Assembly: GCA_007859835.1 (NCBI GenBank)
Contig: SJPJ01000001.1
Span: 5,146,926-5,210,925, forward strand
Direction of reading: 5' to 3'
From: Novipirellula herctigrandis
GTDB lineage: Bacteria > Planctomycetota > Planctomycetia > Pirellulales > Pirellulaceae
Length of the DNA: 64,000 nucleotides
Below are positions 34,358 to 43,079 of this stretch, piece by piece. The translations under genes and the position numbers were made by a program. The notes beneath the pieces are model-generated. The model searched no databases. It was not told the DNA's origin and was given only the letters and a program-made list of their open reading frames with translations. Positions within the stretch are counted from its first letter, which is position 1; the number at the start of each line of letters is the position of its first letter.

Positions 34358-35110
34358 ATGCCTTACGGTGTTTACTTATCGGCGTCCGGCGCGCACGCTC
34401 AAAGCCACCGACTCCAGGTTCTCAGTAACAATCTTGCTAACACGCAAACGCCTGGTTTCAAGCCACAGCAAACCATTTTGCAGGCTCGATTTGCGGAATT
34501 GATTGAAGAAGGCGAAGTTCAACCGGGACTCGGTGGTGCAGACGATATCGGTGGCGGCGTGACGATACAGCATGCCCAAACCCAATTCGACCAAGGGCCG
34601 CTGAAACGGACTGGGAACCAAACCGATTTTGCTATCAACGACGCAGAATCCTTCTTCGTGGTCCAACGCGGCGACGAACAATTTCTGACGCGAGCTGGCG
34701 AGTTTATCTTTGATTCGCGTGGCCGAATGATCACGCCTACGGGCGATCAAGTCCTCGGCAGCGACGGCCAAACGATTCAGATTGAATCGGGGATTCCTTA
34801 CCAAGTCGCGCCCGAAGGACGTATTCATCAAGGGGGCAATCGCCATGAGATTATGCTTGCAAAACCAAAAAACATGGGGGATCTCGCGCATGTTGGCGGC
34901 AATTTATTCAAACCGCTCGCGGACTTTGATCTTGTCCCGGGGGACCAACGAAAGGTAGTAGCAGGGGAGTTAGAGCAATCGTCGGTCAGTCCCACGATGG
35001 CGATGATGGAATTGATCGAGACTTCGCGGGCCTACGAAGCGAACGTGCGAATGATCCAAAATCAAGACAGTGTGATGGGCTCGTTGATTAGTCGAGTCTT
35101 ACAGTCGTAA
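34358..35110 (+). CDS. flgF: Flagellar hook-basal body protein FlgF
   Basis: This 250-residue rod protein opens the flagellar operon. The N terminus has the axial-protein motif S-N-N-L-A-N-T-Q-T-P-G-F-K, and the C terminus has the matching helix with S-V-S-P-T-M-A-M-M-E-L-I-E-T-S-R-A-Y-E-A-N. FlgF and FlgG are close relatives. The shorter length, the position in front of flgG and the sequence order argue for FlgF, which builds the proximal rod. It is exported by the flagellar type III system, so no signal peptide is needed. 92 nt separate it from flgG. Confidence 0.85.
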   Translation: MPYGVYLSASGAHAQSHRLQVLSNNLANTQTPGFKPQQTILQARFAELIEEGEVQPGLGGADDIGGGVTIQHAQTQFDQGPLKRTGNQTDFAINDAESFFVVQRGDEQFLTRAGEFIFDSRGRMITPTGDQVLGSDGQTIQIESGIPYQVAPEGRIHQGGNRHEIMLAKPKNMGDLAHVGGNLFKPLADFDLVPGDQRKVVAGELEQSSVSPTMAMMELIETSRAYEANVRMIQNQDSVMGSLISRVLQS

Positions 35111-35202
35111 CGACAAAAACAGAGAGTTACAAGGCGGTTTCCGTCGTGAATCGCGGTGGAGGACCACCGTGCTACATTTCCTGATAGGAAAGGGAGTTCC
35201 AG

Positions 35203-36009
35203 ATGAGCGTTCAATCGCTATATACCGCATCCACCGGCATGCAGGCGATGGAGACCAAGTTGGATGTGATCGCCAATAATTTGGCGAACATCAACACGAC
35301 GGGTTTCAAGAAAGACCGCGCCAATTTTGAAGACTTGCTTTACCGAACCGAAGTTTACCCGGGCGTGAAAGATGCAACGCAAAATCCAACGGCGGTGGGA
35401 ACCCAGATCGGTTTGGGCGTACGCGTGACCAGTACGCAAACCGATCAACGTCAAGGCACGCTACAACAAACCGGCCGTGAGCTCGACGTGGCGATTCGCG
35501 GATCTGGCTATTTGCAGACAGTCGACCCTTCGACACAGGACACGATGTACACGCGAGCGGGCAACCTCGATATCAATGCAAACGGCCAATTGGTGATCGG
35601 TTCCGCGCAAACCGGGCGTTTGTTAGATCCGCCGATCACGATCCCGCAAGATTCGACAGCGATGGTCATCAACGGCAATGGCGAAGTGATGGTTCGCCAA
35701 CCCGGGAATACAGAATTATCGACTGTGGGTCAGATACAACTGGCCCAGTTTATCAACCCGGATGGCTTGCTTAAGGTCGGTGAAAATATGTATCTGCAAA
35801 CCGATGCATCTGGGCAAGCTCAAGTTGGCAACCCGAGCGAACAAGGATTGGGAGGTTTGGTGCAGGGCAATTTGGAAGCATCCAATGTCGAACCCGTCCA
35901 AGAATTGATCGACTTGATCACGACTCAGCGGGCGTTTGAACTCAATAGTCAAGCGATCCAAGCGGGTGACCAAGTGATGCAGAACATTTCGAACCTACGT
36001 AGATTCTAA
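35203..36009 (+). CDS. flgG: Flagellar distal rod protein FlgG
   Basis: This 268-residue protein has the N-terminal axial motif A-N-N-L-A-N-I-N-T-T-G-F-K-K-D-R and the C-terminal N-V-E-P-V-Q-E-L-I-D-L-I-T-T-Q-R-A-F-E-L-N-S. The L-Q-T-G-R-E-L-D-V-A-I motif and the core beta region with G-x-G-Y-L-Q match FlgG. FlgG forms the distal rod on which the P and L rings assemble. A purine-rich AAAGGGAG sits 8 nt upstream of the ATG. It is followed by flgA 24 nt downstream. Confidence 0.95.
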   Translation: MSVQSLYTASTGMQAMETKLDVIANNLANINTTGFKKDRANFEDLLYRTEVYPGVKDATQNPTAVGTQIGLGVRVTSTQTDQRQGTLQQTGRELDVAIRGSGYLQTVDPSTQDTMYTRAGNLDINANGQLVIGSAQTGRLLDPPITIPQDSTAMVINGNGEVMVRQPGNTELSTVGQIQLAQFINPDGLLKVGENMYLQTDASGQAQVGNPSEQGLGGLVQGNLEASNVEPVQELIDLITTQRAFELNSQAIQAGDQVMQNISNLRRF

Positions 36010-36033
36010 CCTAATAAAAATGGGACAACTCGA

Positions 36034-37200
36034 TTGAATTTTGCATCGGTCTTTCATGCACGACAAATGATGTTCCTCGTCGGCCTATTCGTGGCCGTCG
36101 TGGATGCGTCGATGGTATGTGCTCAATCCGGTGCAATCATTCCGGTTCGTAGTCCTTCGGCCGCGAACATGACGCGCACGACGGCGGTCTCTGCCACGAT
36201 CGATGAGCAAACGTCATGGATGTTTCGCATGAAGCAAGACGTGGCGATTGATACACCGATTGTCCGACTTAGCGATGTCATTGTACCACTCGACCCAAAT
36301 ATGCCCGGATGGGCTCGGTTGGCCCGCACCGCAGTAGGTTTGGTGCCGGTCGATGGAACTGCGATGAAAGTCGACCGTGAACGATTGGCTAGGGTCATCG
36401 TGCAAGCCGAAGCCACACCGCGCGACATCCGCTGGGTCGGAGCCGCTTGTTCGACGGTTCGCTATGCGGCGACATCAAAGCCAAAAGCGTCATCGATCGA
36501 GCAAACAGCGTACTACTCGCCCACCGGGCAACGACGAAGCCCAATCGACCGAGAGTTCGCTGAGCGAATCGTTCGTTGGATCGAGTATGCAATTCAACGG
36601 GACGACCGCGATTTGTGGGAGCGTTACGAAATTTTGATCGATCCAAACCAAAACGCCATGCACGCCTTGGAACATGCCCGCGGTGTCGATCAAGCGATTT
36701 TTGTGAACGGCGTGAAAGATGGAGAGTGTCCACTGCGAGTTGTTTCGCGTGGTTTGGAAGGGCCGATCGAAACGGTACTGGTCGCCCAATTGACTGCCAA
36801 TCCCATTGCAGTCGTTCCTGTGAAAATGTTGCGGATGGGTATACGGATTCGTTCTGCTGATTTGACGGAGCGACCGATTTCGCCGGCCGATTGGGACGAC
36901 TCGTTCTTTAGCGATGCCTCGGAATTGATTGGCACCGAAACAAAAGCTCATTTGCGTGCCGACGCGCCAATTCATCGCGGGAGCGTTGGAAAACCGACAT
37001 TGATTCGACGGGGAGACTTGCTTGAAGTTCGCGTGATCAATGGAGCAATCAGCGTTACAACGAACGCAAAAGCGCAGGGCGACGGAGCGGAATCCGACTT
37101 AATCGAAATTGAAACGCTCGAGCCTCGCAAACGTCTTGTCGCAAGAGTGGTTCGCAGCGGTTTGGTCGAAATTGTCACACGTGCTCCACGAACCAACTAA
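36034..37200 (+). CDS. flgA: Flagellar P-ring assembly chaperone FlgA
   Basis: This 388-residue protein is longer than the usual FlgA of 200-240 residues. A signal peptide (about residues 10-30, ending M-V-C-A-Q) is present. The C-terminal 150 residues have the SAF-like FlgA domain (V-L-R-M-G-I-R-I-R-S-A-D-L-T-E-R-P near 270, I-H-R-G-S-V-G-K-P near 310, R-R-G-D-L-L-E-V-R-V near 320). The extra N-terminal part is a planctomycete-type extension. The start is TTG 36034. An in-frame ATG at 36067 is possible but would cut the signal. FlgA helps FlgI form the P ring in the periplasm. Confidence 0.82.
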   Translation: MNFASVFHARQMMFLVGLFVAVVDASMVCAQSGAIIPVRSPSAANMTRTTAVSATIDEQTSWMFRMKQDVAIDTPIVRLSDVIVPLDPNMPGWARLARTAVGLVPVDGTAMKVDRERLARVIVQAEATPRDIRWVGAACSTVRYAATSKPKASSIEQTAYYSPTGQRRSPIDREFAERIVRWIEYAIQRDDRDLWERYEILIDPNQNAMHALEHARGVDQAIFVNGVKDGECPLRVVSRGLEGPIETVLVAQLTANPIAVVPVKMLRMGIRIRSADLTERPISPADWDDSFFSDASELIGTETKAHLRADAPIHRGSVGKPTLIRRGDLLEVRVINGAISVTTNAKAQGDGAESDLIEIETLEPRKRLVARVVRSGLVEIVTRAPRTN

Positions 37201-37219
37201 GAACAAAGGGAGCAGTCGC

Positions 37220-38053
37220 ATGCACAACAGGGTATTCGCTATCGGATTTTGTCTGGTATCGGCATGGGGAATTTTGTCGTCACCCGCTGCTGACGCCCAA
37301 AACAGTTCACTGCTGCGTCAACCGTTGCCTCAGGATGTGGCGCCCGGTCGGACGGCGACGCTGCAACCGCTGCAATCGCCCGGCGATGGCTACACGCCTT
37401 CACAGCCGATGGGCCAAAGTAACACGGGACAAGGTGATTGGGGCCAGGGCCAATCGGCTCAGGGATATTCGGGGCGACGTCTCTCGGGCAATGCGCCTGC
37501 GGTTCTTAGTGGCGTGAGTTGGACGTATCAACCACCGCCGTCATTGCGGCGATTCAAAATCAACGACATTATCGCGATTCGGGTCGACGAAATCACTCGA
37601 ATGATGGCCGAAGGGAGTGCCGATAGTCGTAAAAAGACGTTGTACGAAGCGGTTCTGAGCGATTGGATTCGAATCACGGATTTGCGACTCCGGCCGGACC
37701 CTCAAGCCAATGGTGACCCGACGGTAGCAGGCGAATCGAACAACCAGTTTCGTAGCGAGGCGTCGGTCGAATCACGTGAGTCGATGTCGTTCAATATTGC
37801 GGCGACAATCGTCGACATTCGTCCAAATGGAAACCTTGTGCTCGAAGCACGCAAGACGATTCGAGTGAATGACAATTTGTGGGAGACTTCGCTATCGGGA
37901 GTTTGCCGAGCCGAGGACATCGCGCCGGACAATACCGTTCTGAGTCGCGACGTGATTGATCTTGAAATTCGCAAGGAAGATCAAGGACATTTGAGAGACG
38001 GATACAAACGTGGCTGGTTCAGCCGCTGGTTCGATCGCGTACAGCCATTTTAA
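37220..38053 (+). CDS. flgH: Flagellar L-ring protein FlgH
   Basis: This 277-residue outer-membrane-ring protein starts at ATG 37220 (AAAGGGAGC upstream), not at the longer frame from 37109, which would overlap flgA by 92 nt. A signal peptide (about residues 1-27) ends in D-A-Q, and no lipobox Cys is visible, unlike canonical FlgH lipoproteins. The conserved FlgH part starts near residue 110 (F-K-I-N-D-I-I-A-I-R-V-D-E). G-N-L-V-L-E-A-R-K-T-I-R-V-N near 210 and L-S-R-D-V-I-D-L-E-I near 245 follow. A Gln/Gly-rich linker lies between. It forms the L ring around the rod. Confidence 0.88.
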   Translation: MHNRVFAIGFCLVSAWGILSSPAADAQNSSLLRQPLPQDVAPGRTATLQPLQSPGDGYTPSQPMGQSNTGQGDWGQGQSAQGYSGRRLSGNAPAVLSGVSWTYQPPPSLRRFKINDIIAIRVDEITRMMAEGSADSRKKTLYEAVLSDWIRITDLRLRPDPQANGDPTVAGESNNQFRSEASVESRESMSFNIAATIVDIRPNGNLVLEARKTIRVNDNLWETSLSGVCRAEDIAPDNTVLSRDVIDLEIRKEDQGHLRDGYKRGWFSRWFDRVQPF

Positions 38054-38108
38054 TCGACTATTCAAAAGGTACTTTCTCCTTCTGGGGGTAAGCCAAGGTT
38101 TGAAATCA

Positions 38109-39245
38109 ATGATCTCGCCAATGAAGTTTCACCGTTTCGATTGCCAACATCCCGTCGTGGTTGTTGTGATGGTCGTCGCATCATTGGTGGCGAGTGCACC
38201 TGCGGACGCCGCCAGTTTGAAACTAGGTGACATGTGTCGTTTGAAGGGTCAGGAGATCAATACGCTACAAGGCCTTGGGTTGGTCGTAGGTCTTCGAGGT
38301 ACTGGCGACAACGATGCCGCGCCAACGGCCCGGGCACTGTCTCGAATGATGCAGCTGATGGGCGGACCGATGGCGGTCGACTCGCTAGGACAACTCGATA
38401 TTGAAGACGTGGCTGAAGCAAAAAATGTTGCGATGGTCTTCGTTACTGCAAAGATCCCGGCGGTTGGCGCACAAAACGGCGACTTAATGGACGTAACGGT
38501 CAATGCAATCAATGCCAAGAGTCTTGAAGGTGGTTATCTAATGATGACGCCGCTGCTAGGCCCGCGAGCAGACAATCCAACCGTCTATGCCATTGCCCAA
38601 GGTTCGATTCGTTTGTCGGTGGATGGCGCCGCAACGAGTGCAACGATTCAAGGCGGCGCAAAAATGGAAGCAACCGTTCCGGCTGCGTTTCATGACGACG
38701 GGATTATCACGTTGGTGCTCGATGGGGATTTTGCCAGTTTTGATAACACCCAACGTATCGAAGACGAAATTAATAGCTTGTCCGCGTTAACGCTGGGAGA
38801 TTCAGGTCGTTTTTCAGGTGGTGGATTTTCGGGTTCTGACCGTCCACGCGCCCAAGCGATCGACCAGTTGCATGTCCAAGTGGAAATTCCTTCTCTTTAC
38901 CGTGATAGTCCAATTAAATTCATTTCGTTGCTGTTGAATCTGCCCATCCAGTTGGCAAGCCATTCATCGAGAGTGGTGATCAATGAGCGAGAAGGGATTG
39001 TGGTGATCGGCAAAGATGTTGAAATCGCTCCTGTGTTGGTTACGCATCGAAGTCTGCGCATCGAAGCAGGGGGCGTTGCAGGGCTTGTCGGTGTCAATGA
39101 CAAGGCGAACGAGAATGATACCGCAAAATTGAAGAACTTGGCAGATGCGCTTAATGCACTCGACGTCCCAACCTCCGACTTGATTGCGATCATCAAAACG
39201 CTTAAACGCAAAGGCGACTTGTATGGCGAAGTCGTCTTTCAATAG
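38109..39245 (+). CDS. flgI: Flagellar P-ring protein FlgI
   Basis: This protein of about 378 residues starts at ATG 38109 (38121 is also in frame). A signal peptide ends in S-A-P-A-D-A. FlgI marks are L-Q-G-L-G-L-V-V-G-L-R-G-T-G-D-N-D, the V-T-A-K-I-P region, and A-R-V-V-I-N-E-R-E-G-I-V-V-I-G-like motifs near 300. It forms the periplasmic P ring around the rod. The frame from 38010 that overlaps flgH is not used. It is directly followed by flgJ 33 nt later. Confidence 0.93.
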   Translation: MISPMKFHRFDCQHPVVVVVMVVASLVASAPADAASLKLGDMCRLKGQEINTLQGLGLVVGLRGTGDNDAAPTARALSRMMQLMGGPMAVDSLGQLDIEDVAEAKNVAMVFVTAKIPAVGAQNGDLMDVTVNAINAKSLEGGYLMMTPLLGPRADNPTVYAIAQGSIRLSVDGAATSATIQGGAKMEATVPAAFHDDGIITLVLDGDFASFDNTQRIEDEINSLSALTLGDSGRFSGGGFSGSDRPRAQAIDQLHVQVEIPSLYRDSPIKFISLLLNLPIQLASHSSRVVINEREGIVVIGKDVEIAPVLVTHRSLRIEAGGVAGLVGVNDKANENDTAKLKNLADALNALDVPTSDLIAIIKTLKRKGDLYGEVVFQ

Positions 39246-39278
39246 TTTCGTAAATTCCAAACGTGATGCATTCGTTAT

Positions 39279-39599
39279 ATGAACATTCAACCGTCAGCGT
39301 CTTTCGATGCGATCGAGTCACAACTGGACCGAACCAAAACGCCCAAGTTGCCTGGCGGCGAAACCGAAAACGAGACCAAAGAAGCGTTCACGAAATTTGT
39401 CGGAGAGACGATGTTTGGCAGCATGCTATCGTCGATGCGAAAAACCGTAGGCAAGCCCGCATACTTTCATGGCGGACGAACCGAAGAAGTGTTTCAGAAA
39501 CAGCTCGATCAATTGATCGTGGAAGACCTGACCGAATCGTCAGCTAGCACGATTGCGGATCCAATGTTTGACCTTTTCCAAATGAACCGAAGACCTTGA
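39279..39599 (+). CDS. flgJ: Flagellar rod-binding protein, FlgJ N-terminal domain only
   Basis: This 106-residue protein corresponds to the N-terminal rod-binding half of FlgJ (F-T-K-F-V-G-E-T-M-F-G-S-M-L-S-S-M-R near residue 35, F-H-G-G-R-T-E-E-V-F near 63). The muramidase half found in proteobacterial FlgJ is absent, which is the common state outside Proteobacteria. It acts as a rod cap or scaffold in the periplasm. Peptidoglycan cutting for the rod must come from another enzyme. Confidence 0.85.
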   Translation: MNIQPSASFDAIESQLDRTKTPKLPGGETENETKEAFTKFVGETMFGSMLSSMRKTVGKPAYFHGGRTEEVFQKQLDQLIVEDLTESSASTIADPMFDLFQMNRRP

Positions 39600-39603
39600 C
39601 GAA

Positions 39604-40101
39604 ATGACAAACGCAACGTGGTCACAACGCGTGACGAAGTATGTCGACGAATTGGAACAAGTCGCTGAGACGATCGAAATGATCTTATCCCAAACTCGAA
39701 TCGTCACCACTGAACTCGACGCTCCAGGCGTGAATCACAATCAAATCGAGTTGGTGACAGCGGTCGGCCAGTTGGAATCAATGGTCGCCAGCCGCGAAAC
39801 GCTACTGGCCGCTGACGATGCTCCGTCGAAAGGGACAACGTTGGTCGAAAAATTGGCTAGCTCACGTAGTCAAGCCGATACCGTTTTGATGAATCGATGC
39901 CAGGAAGTGTCAGCGATTGTCTCGACGGCTCACCAACACGCTCTTTCACTGTTCGTGTGCCAATACCATTTAGCCAATTTCTCGGGCGACATCGTACGGA
40001 TGTTGTCGGGAACTGACGCGCCACCTACCTACCGATCATCTGCTGCGGGCAATGAAAGTCGACAACACGGTGGCGGTCGTCTATTCAACGATGCAGCTTA
40101 A
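39604..40101 (+). CDS. FlgN-like flagellar export chaperone candidate
   Basis: This 165-residue, mostly helical protein starts 4 nt after flgJ ends. Its position in the operon, its helical length and the pattern E-Q-V-A-E-T-I-E-M-I-L-S-Q, L-E-S-M-V-A-S-R-E-T-L-L-A-A-D fit FlgN-like chaperones, which escort hook-filament junction proteins to the export gate. Sequence similarity in this family is low, so the assignment rests mainly on context. No signal peptide. Confidence 0.55.
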   Translation: MTNATWSQRVTKYVDELEQVAETIEMILSQTRIVTTELDAPGVNHNQIELVTAVGQLESMVASRETLLAADDAPSKGTTLVEKLASSRSQADTVLMNRCQEVSAIVSTAHQHALSLFVCQYHLANFSGDIVRMLSGTDAPPTYRSSAAGNESRQHGGGRLFNDAA

Positions 40102-40123
40102 CATTTTCGCATGCGGTTATCGG

Positions 40124-41065
40124 TCAGGCATGCGTCTTTTCTTCTTCGTCCGTTGACGGGACAGCGCGAAGGTCTTTCAACATCATGCGAATTTCATTGC
40201 CGCTCTCATTGAAGATAACTTCGTTCATGAAAGTCCGGATCAGCATAAGCCCGCGACCGCAATGACCATCTAGAATGTCATCGATCGATTTAGGACGAAT
40301 GGTCTCGACGGGGAAGCCGGCCCCTTCATCCACGACAACAAATTGGGCCCGATCTCTCGTTAGGTCCGCCGCCACATGGATTTTTCGTTCCTTGTATGGC
40401 GATTGTTGTCGACGTTCCTCCACCAACGCCGAGGGTTTGCCTTCGTGAAGACAATGCCGGACTTCGGCTAATTGACTCGTCGGCAGCTCAAGATTTCCAT
40501 GGAACATCGCATTGATCAATGCTTCTTCAAGAGCGATGCCAACGTGCATTCTTTGCGTGGGGGAGCAAAGATGCATGCTGTTCAATCCAAGTTGAACGCG
40601 GTCCACCAGCGGAGCGATCAATGTCGGATCGTTTTCCATCGTGAATCGATAACGAGTGTTGGTTGTGATCTCGATAATTCGCTCATCAACATGATCCATG
40701 TCACTAAGGGCTAAAACTTGTTCGACGGTGTCGAGAAGTTTTTCGTTTAGCTGAGCCTTTGGGACGTAGCTGGCTGCACCCTTGCGCAACGCTTTGAACG
40801 CCATCTTCACATCGTCGTGACTCGTCACAACCACAACGGGTACTTCGGGATAGGAATCCGATATTCGTGATACCAATTCCATTCCATCCATTTCGGGCAT
40901 TAGCAGATCCGTTACGACGGCATCGGGCGTCGCGTCTGCAATCATCCGCAACGCCTCCGCACCATTATTCGCGTGCGAAACCAACCAATCCACATCCGCA
41001 GCAAGCAGCCCCGTCATTACTTCGCGATCAACTTCCGAATCATCAACTAGTAGTATGATGGGCAT
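40124..41065 (-). CDS. Response regulator with C-terminal RsbW/HATPase-type domain
   Basis: This 313-residue protein is a receiver (about residues 1-120) fused to an anti-sigma-factor-kinase-like ATPase (about 170-300). Receiver: L-V-D-D-S at 6-10, the phosphorylation Asp53 in V-V-T-D-L-L-M-P-E-M-D-G, T-S near 83 and V-P-K near 103. ATPase: N-box E-E-A-L-I-N-A-M-F-H-G-N near 185, G1 V-V-D-E-G-A-G-F near 253, and C-G-R-G-L-M-L-I near 275. Proteins of this type control partner-switching cascades and sigma factor release. The gene converges on the flagellar operon with 22 nt between them. A role near flagellar or stress control is only suggested by location. Confidence 0.88.
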   Translation of the reverse strand: MPIILLVDDSEVDREVMTGLLAADVDWLVSHANNGAEALRMIADATPDAVVTDLLMPEMDGMELVSRISDSYPEVPVVVVTSHDDVKMAFKALRKGAASYVPKAQLNEKLLDTVEQVLALSDMDHVDERIIEITTNTRYRFTMENDPTLIAPLVDRVQLGLNSMHLCSPTQRMHVGIALEEALINAMFHGNLELPTSQLAEVRHCLHEGKPSALVEERRQQSPYKERKIHVAADLTRDRAQFVVVDEGAGFPVETIRPKSIDDILDGHCGRGLMLIRTFMNEVIFNESGNEIRMMLKDLRAVPSTDEEEKTHA

Positions 41066-41387
41066 ACTAGGCTTTCAAGTAGGAGGGAGTTCAAGCCACC
41101 GAGGAACGTCCATACTATCACGGCGGAAGATCCGATGCCAGCTTTTGCGACGTAATACACCTATTTGTATTGCCATACAGATTCGCATGCATTTGACTTG
41201 GAAGGTTCCTGTGCTTTGCCCTCGAATCGGATATCGATCTACATGCGTTTCAGAGACATAATGCAGATCTGTGGCAAATTGACTCATCCAGCGTAGGGCG
41301 ATCGCACGACGGTTGAAGGCATGAACTTGCTTAGAATGGAAAAATGTCATTGATGACGCTTTCGCACCCAACATAGCGAGTACTTAA
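41066..41387. other. Divergent intergenic region, no gene supported
   Basis: About 320 bp lie between the response-regulator gene (minus) and the unknown gene at 41388 (plus). A minus frame of 99 codons exists but has no recognisable sequence and looks like a chance frame. The region probably contains both promoters. No clear hairpin or boxes were seen. Confidence 0.4.
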
Positions 41388-42338
41388 ATGATCGATTTTT
41401 CGTATCTCTACAAAGGCATCTGTGGACTCGCCCATGCTCATAGGGCCGGAACGATGGCAGGTCACTTGGGAGCTGCTGTTGTTGCAGGCTATTTCATTGG
41501 CGAAGACCAAAGTGAATTGCCAGATGAAGTATGCCAGGGGATCGAGGGTGAAATGGAACGAGTGATCTCGGGTGAAGAAGCCATTTGGTTTGACGCAAAA
41601 AAAGCAGGAGTAACGCCAACGACGTTGTTTGATTCTTTTCCAGACGAACCAGCCAATGCAGAAACCATTGAGTCAATCGTAGTGGCCCTTCACAAGAGCG
41701 TTGGCACACTTAAACAATCCGGACACAATGTCATCTTCGCATCGATTGCTGTTCGTGCACTTCGTGATCATGAGGACTATGCTACGCCTCAAATTGTTAC
41801 GGGAATTCGGAAACTGATCGAAAGGTTCAAGGGAGCGGCTTCAGGACGCGGTTACTACGGAAAGGAACTTGGCTGGGTGATGGGAGACAAGGTTGAGTTA
41901 TCTGCGGAAAATGATTTTCCAAAGTACAAGTCAATTCAGCAAATGGTGAATGTAACCATCGACGAGTTAATCGAAAGTGCTGCGATCAAACGACAAGGAT
42001 TTGGTGGGTTGTGGCACATCATTAACCATGCTGCTGCGATCACAGAGCTGAATCGCTTTGGCTATAAAGAAGTCGCTATGAGTGCGCTGCCAGCACATCA
42101 CCAGCACATTCGACTGTGGAGATCGTTGCCCGATGTCGAAGAAGAGCTCGGTGCTGTCGTCAAGGCGATGTACGACCCTAGAGACGCAAGGTATTGGGAC
42201 GGGAAACTAAAGCGTGACGAAGCGTTGTTGACACATCGAATTAAGACATTCTATGGCTTTCACGCTATCACACGTTTTATTGAAGAGGAGACACAGCGGA
42301 ACAAGGCCGAAGACGCGTTCCTTTACTTGATGGCATGA
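41388..42338 (+). CDS. Conserved-looking all-helical protein of unknown function
   Basis: This 316-residue protein has no signal peptide or membrane segment. It looks mostly alpha-helical, with a striking N-terminal block G-L-A-H-A-H-R-A-G-T-M-A-G-H-L-G-A-A-V-V near residues 13-32 that has three His. Later blocks are S-G-R-G-Y-Y-G-K-E-L-G-W near 155, G-F-G-G-L-W-H-I-I-N-H-A-A near 203, and A-H-H-Q-H near 235. The spaced His/Gly blocks could be an alpha/alpha-barrel with a metal site, but I do not recognise the family. It is followed on the opposite strand by a small coiled-coil gene. Confidence 0.75.
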   Translation: MIDFSYLYKGICGLAHAHRAGTMAGHLGAAVVAGYFIGEDQSELPDEVCQGIEGEMERVISGEEAIWFDAKKAGVTPTTLFDSFPDEPANAETIESIVVALHKSVGTLKQSGHNVIFASIAVRALRDHEDYATPQIVTGIRKLIERFKGAASGRGYYGKELGWVMGDKVELSAENDFPKYKSIQQMVNVTIDELIESAAIKRQGFGGLWHIINHAAAITELNRFGYKEVAMSALPAHHQHIRLWRSLPDVEEELGAVVKAMYDPRDARYWDGKLKRDEALLTHRIKTFYGFHAITRFIEEETQRNKAEDAFLYLMA

Positions 42339-42373
42339 AAAGCGAAAGCGATTGCTTCTTCAGTTGCGACGTT

Positions 42374-42637
42374 CTAAAGGGCCTTACGAATGCGATCGAA
42401 TCCAGCGCTGATTTCGCTAGTAAGCAGTTTGATCGAGTCCAAGACGTCTTCCGGTGCTTCTTTGGTTGAGTCTTTGACTGGCGCGTAACGCTCATCTAAC
42501 TCGTCGAGTCTCCGGTCAAGGTCGTCCCACTGATCTTGTAGATCTTTTTCGGCAAGATGAAGTTGGAGTTTCACTTCATCACGTTCAAATTTAAGGCCAC
42601 GGATAAGTTCCGCGACCAGCTTTTCTTGGCTTGTCAT
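42374..42637 (-). CDS. Small coiled-coil protein of unknown function
   Basis: This 87-residue protein is almost wholly heptad-like and charged (L-R..L-E segments, D-L-D-R-R-L-D-E-L-D-E-R-Y). It has no membrane segment or Cys. It converges on the preceding gene with 35 nt between them. Its coding composition is good, but no function is recognised. Confidence 0.6.
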   Translation of the reverse strand: MTSQEKLVAELIRGLKFERDEVKLQLHLAEKDLQDQWDDLDRRLDELDERYAPVKDSTKEAPEDVLDSIKLLTSEISAGFDRIRKAL

Positions 42638-43079
42638 GGAAGGTTTCGTCCTGTGATAGAGGAATTTGGTTCAATTTGAACTCACCACCAATTCCTATTT
42701 TTTGTACTCAGGGGTTGGCTTTTTTCGCCTATTTTCGGGCGGGTGAATCCAGTTCGGGCTTTCAAGTAAAGCTCATGGTTCTGTATCGACAGAACCGTTT
42801 TGTTTCGCGCTTGATCGGGATCCGCGCTTTTGAAAACTCAATGGTCTTGTCGAAATGCCGCTAGCTTTTGTTGCACATTCCGGTCCAATCGGTATAAGGT
42901 TTGCGTTTTTGCCGGCTCCATTAAAATCGTCTGGCAAACTGATAATATTTGTGAGGGAATGTCACGAAAAACCCTCTGTGGTTGAAGGCTATTGCTGTGT
43001 GAGGTGTGCAAACATCGAAGTTTAGCGTGCCATTTCGCGCGCATTCGCACGTGTGCTGTTACTAAACGCAGTGTTCCGA
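42638..43079. other. Intergenic region before the transposase remnant
   Basis: About 440 bp hold no recognisable gene. Frames of up to 93 codons on the minus strand have no family resemblance. The stretch may be the decayed body of the element whose end is the remnant at 43080-43304. Confidence 0.35.

Noticed and set aside
41075-41374. 99-codon minus-strand frame before the unknown gene
   Set aside because: No domain and no ribosome site. It occupies the promoter space between two divergent genes.
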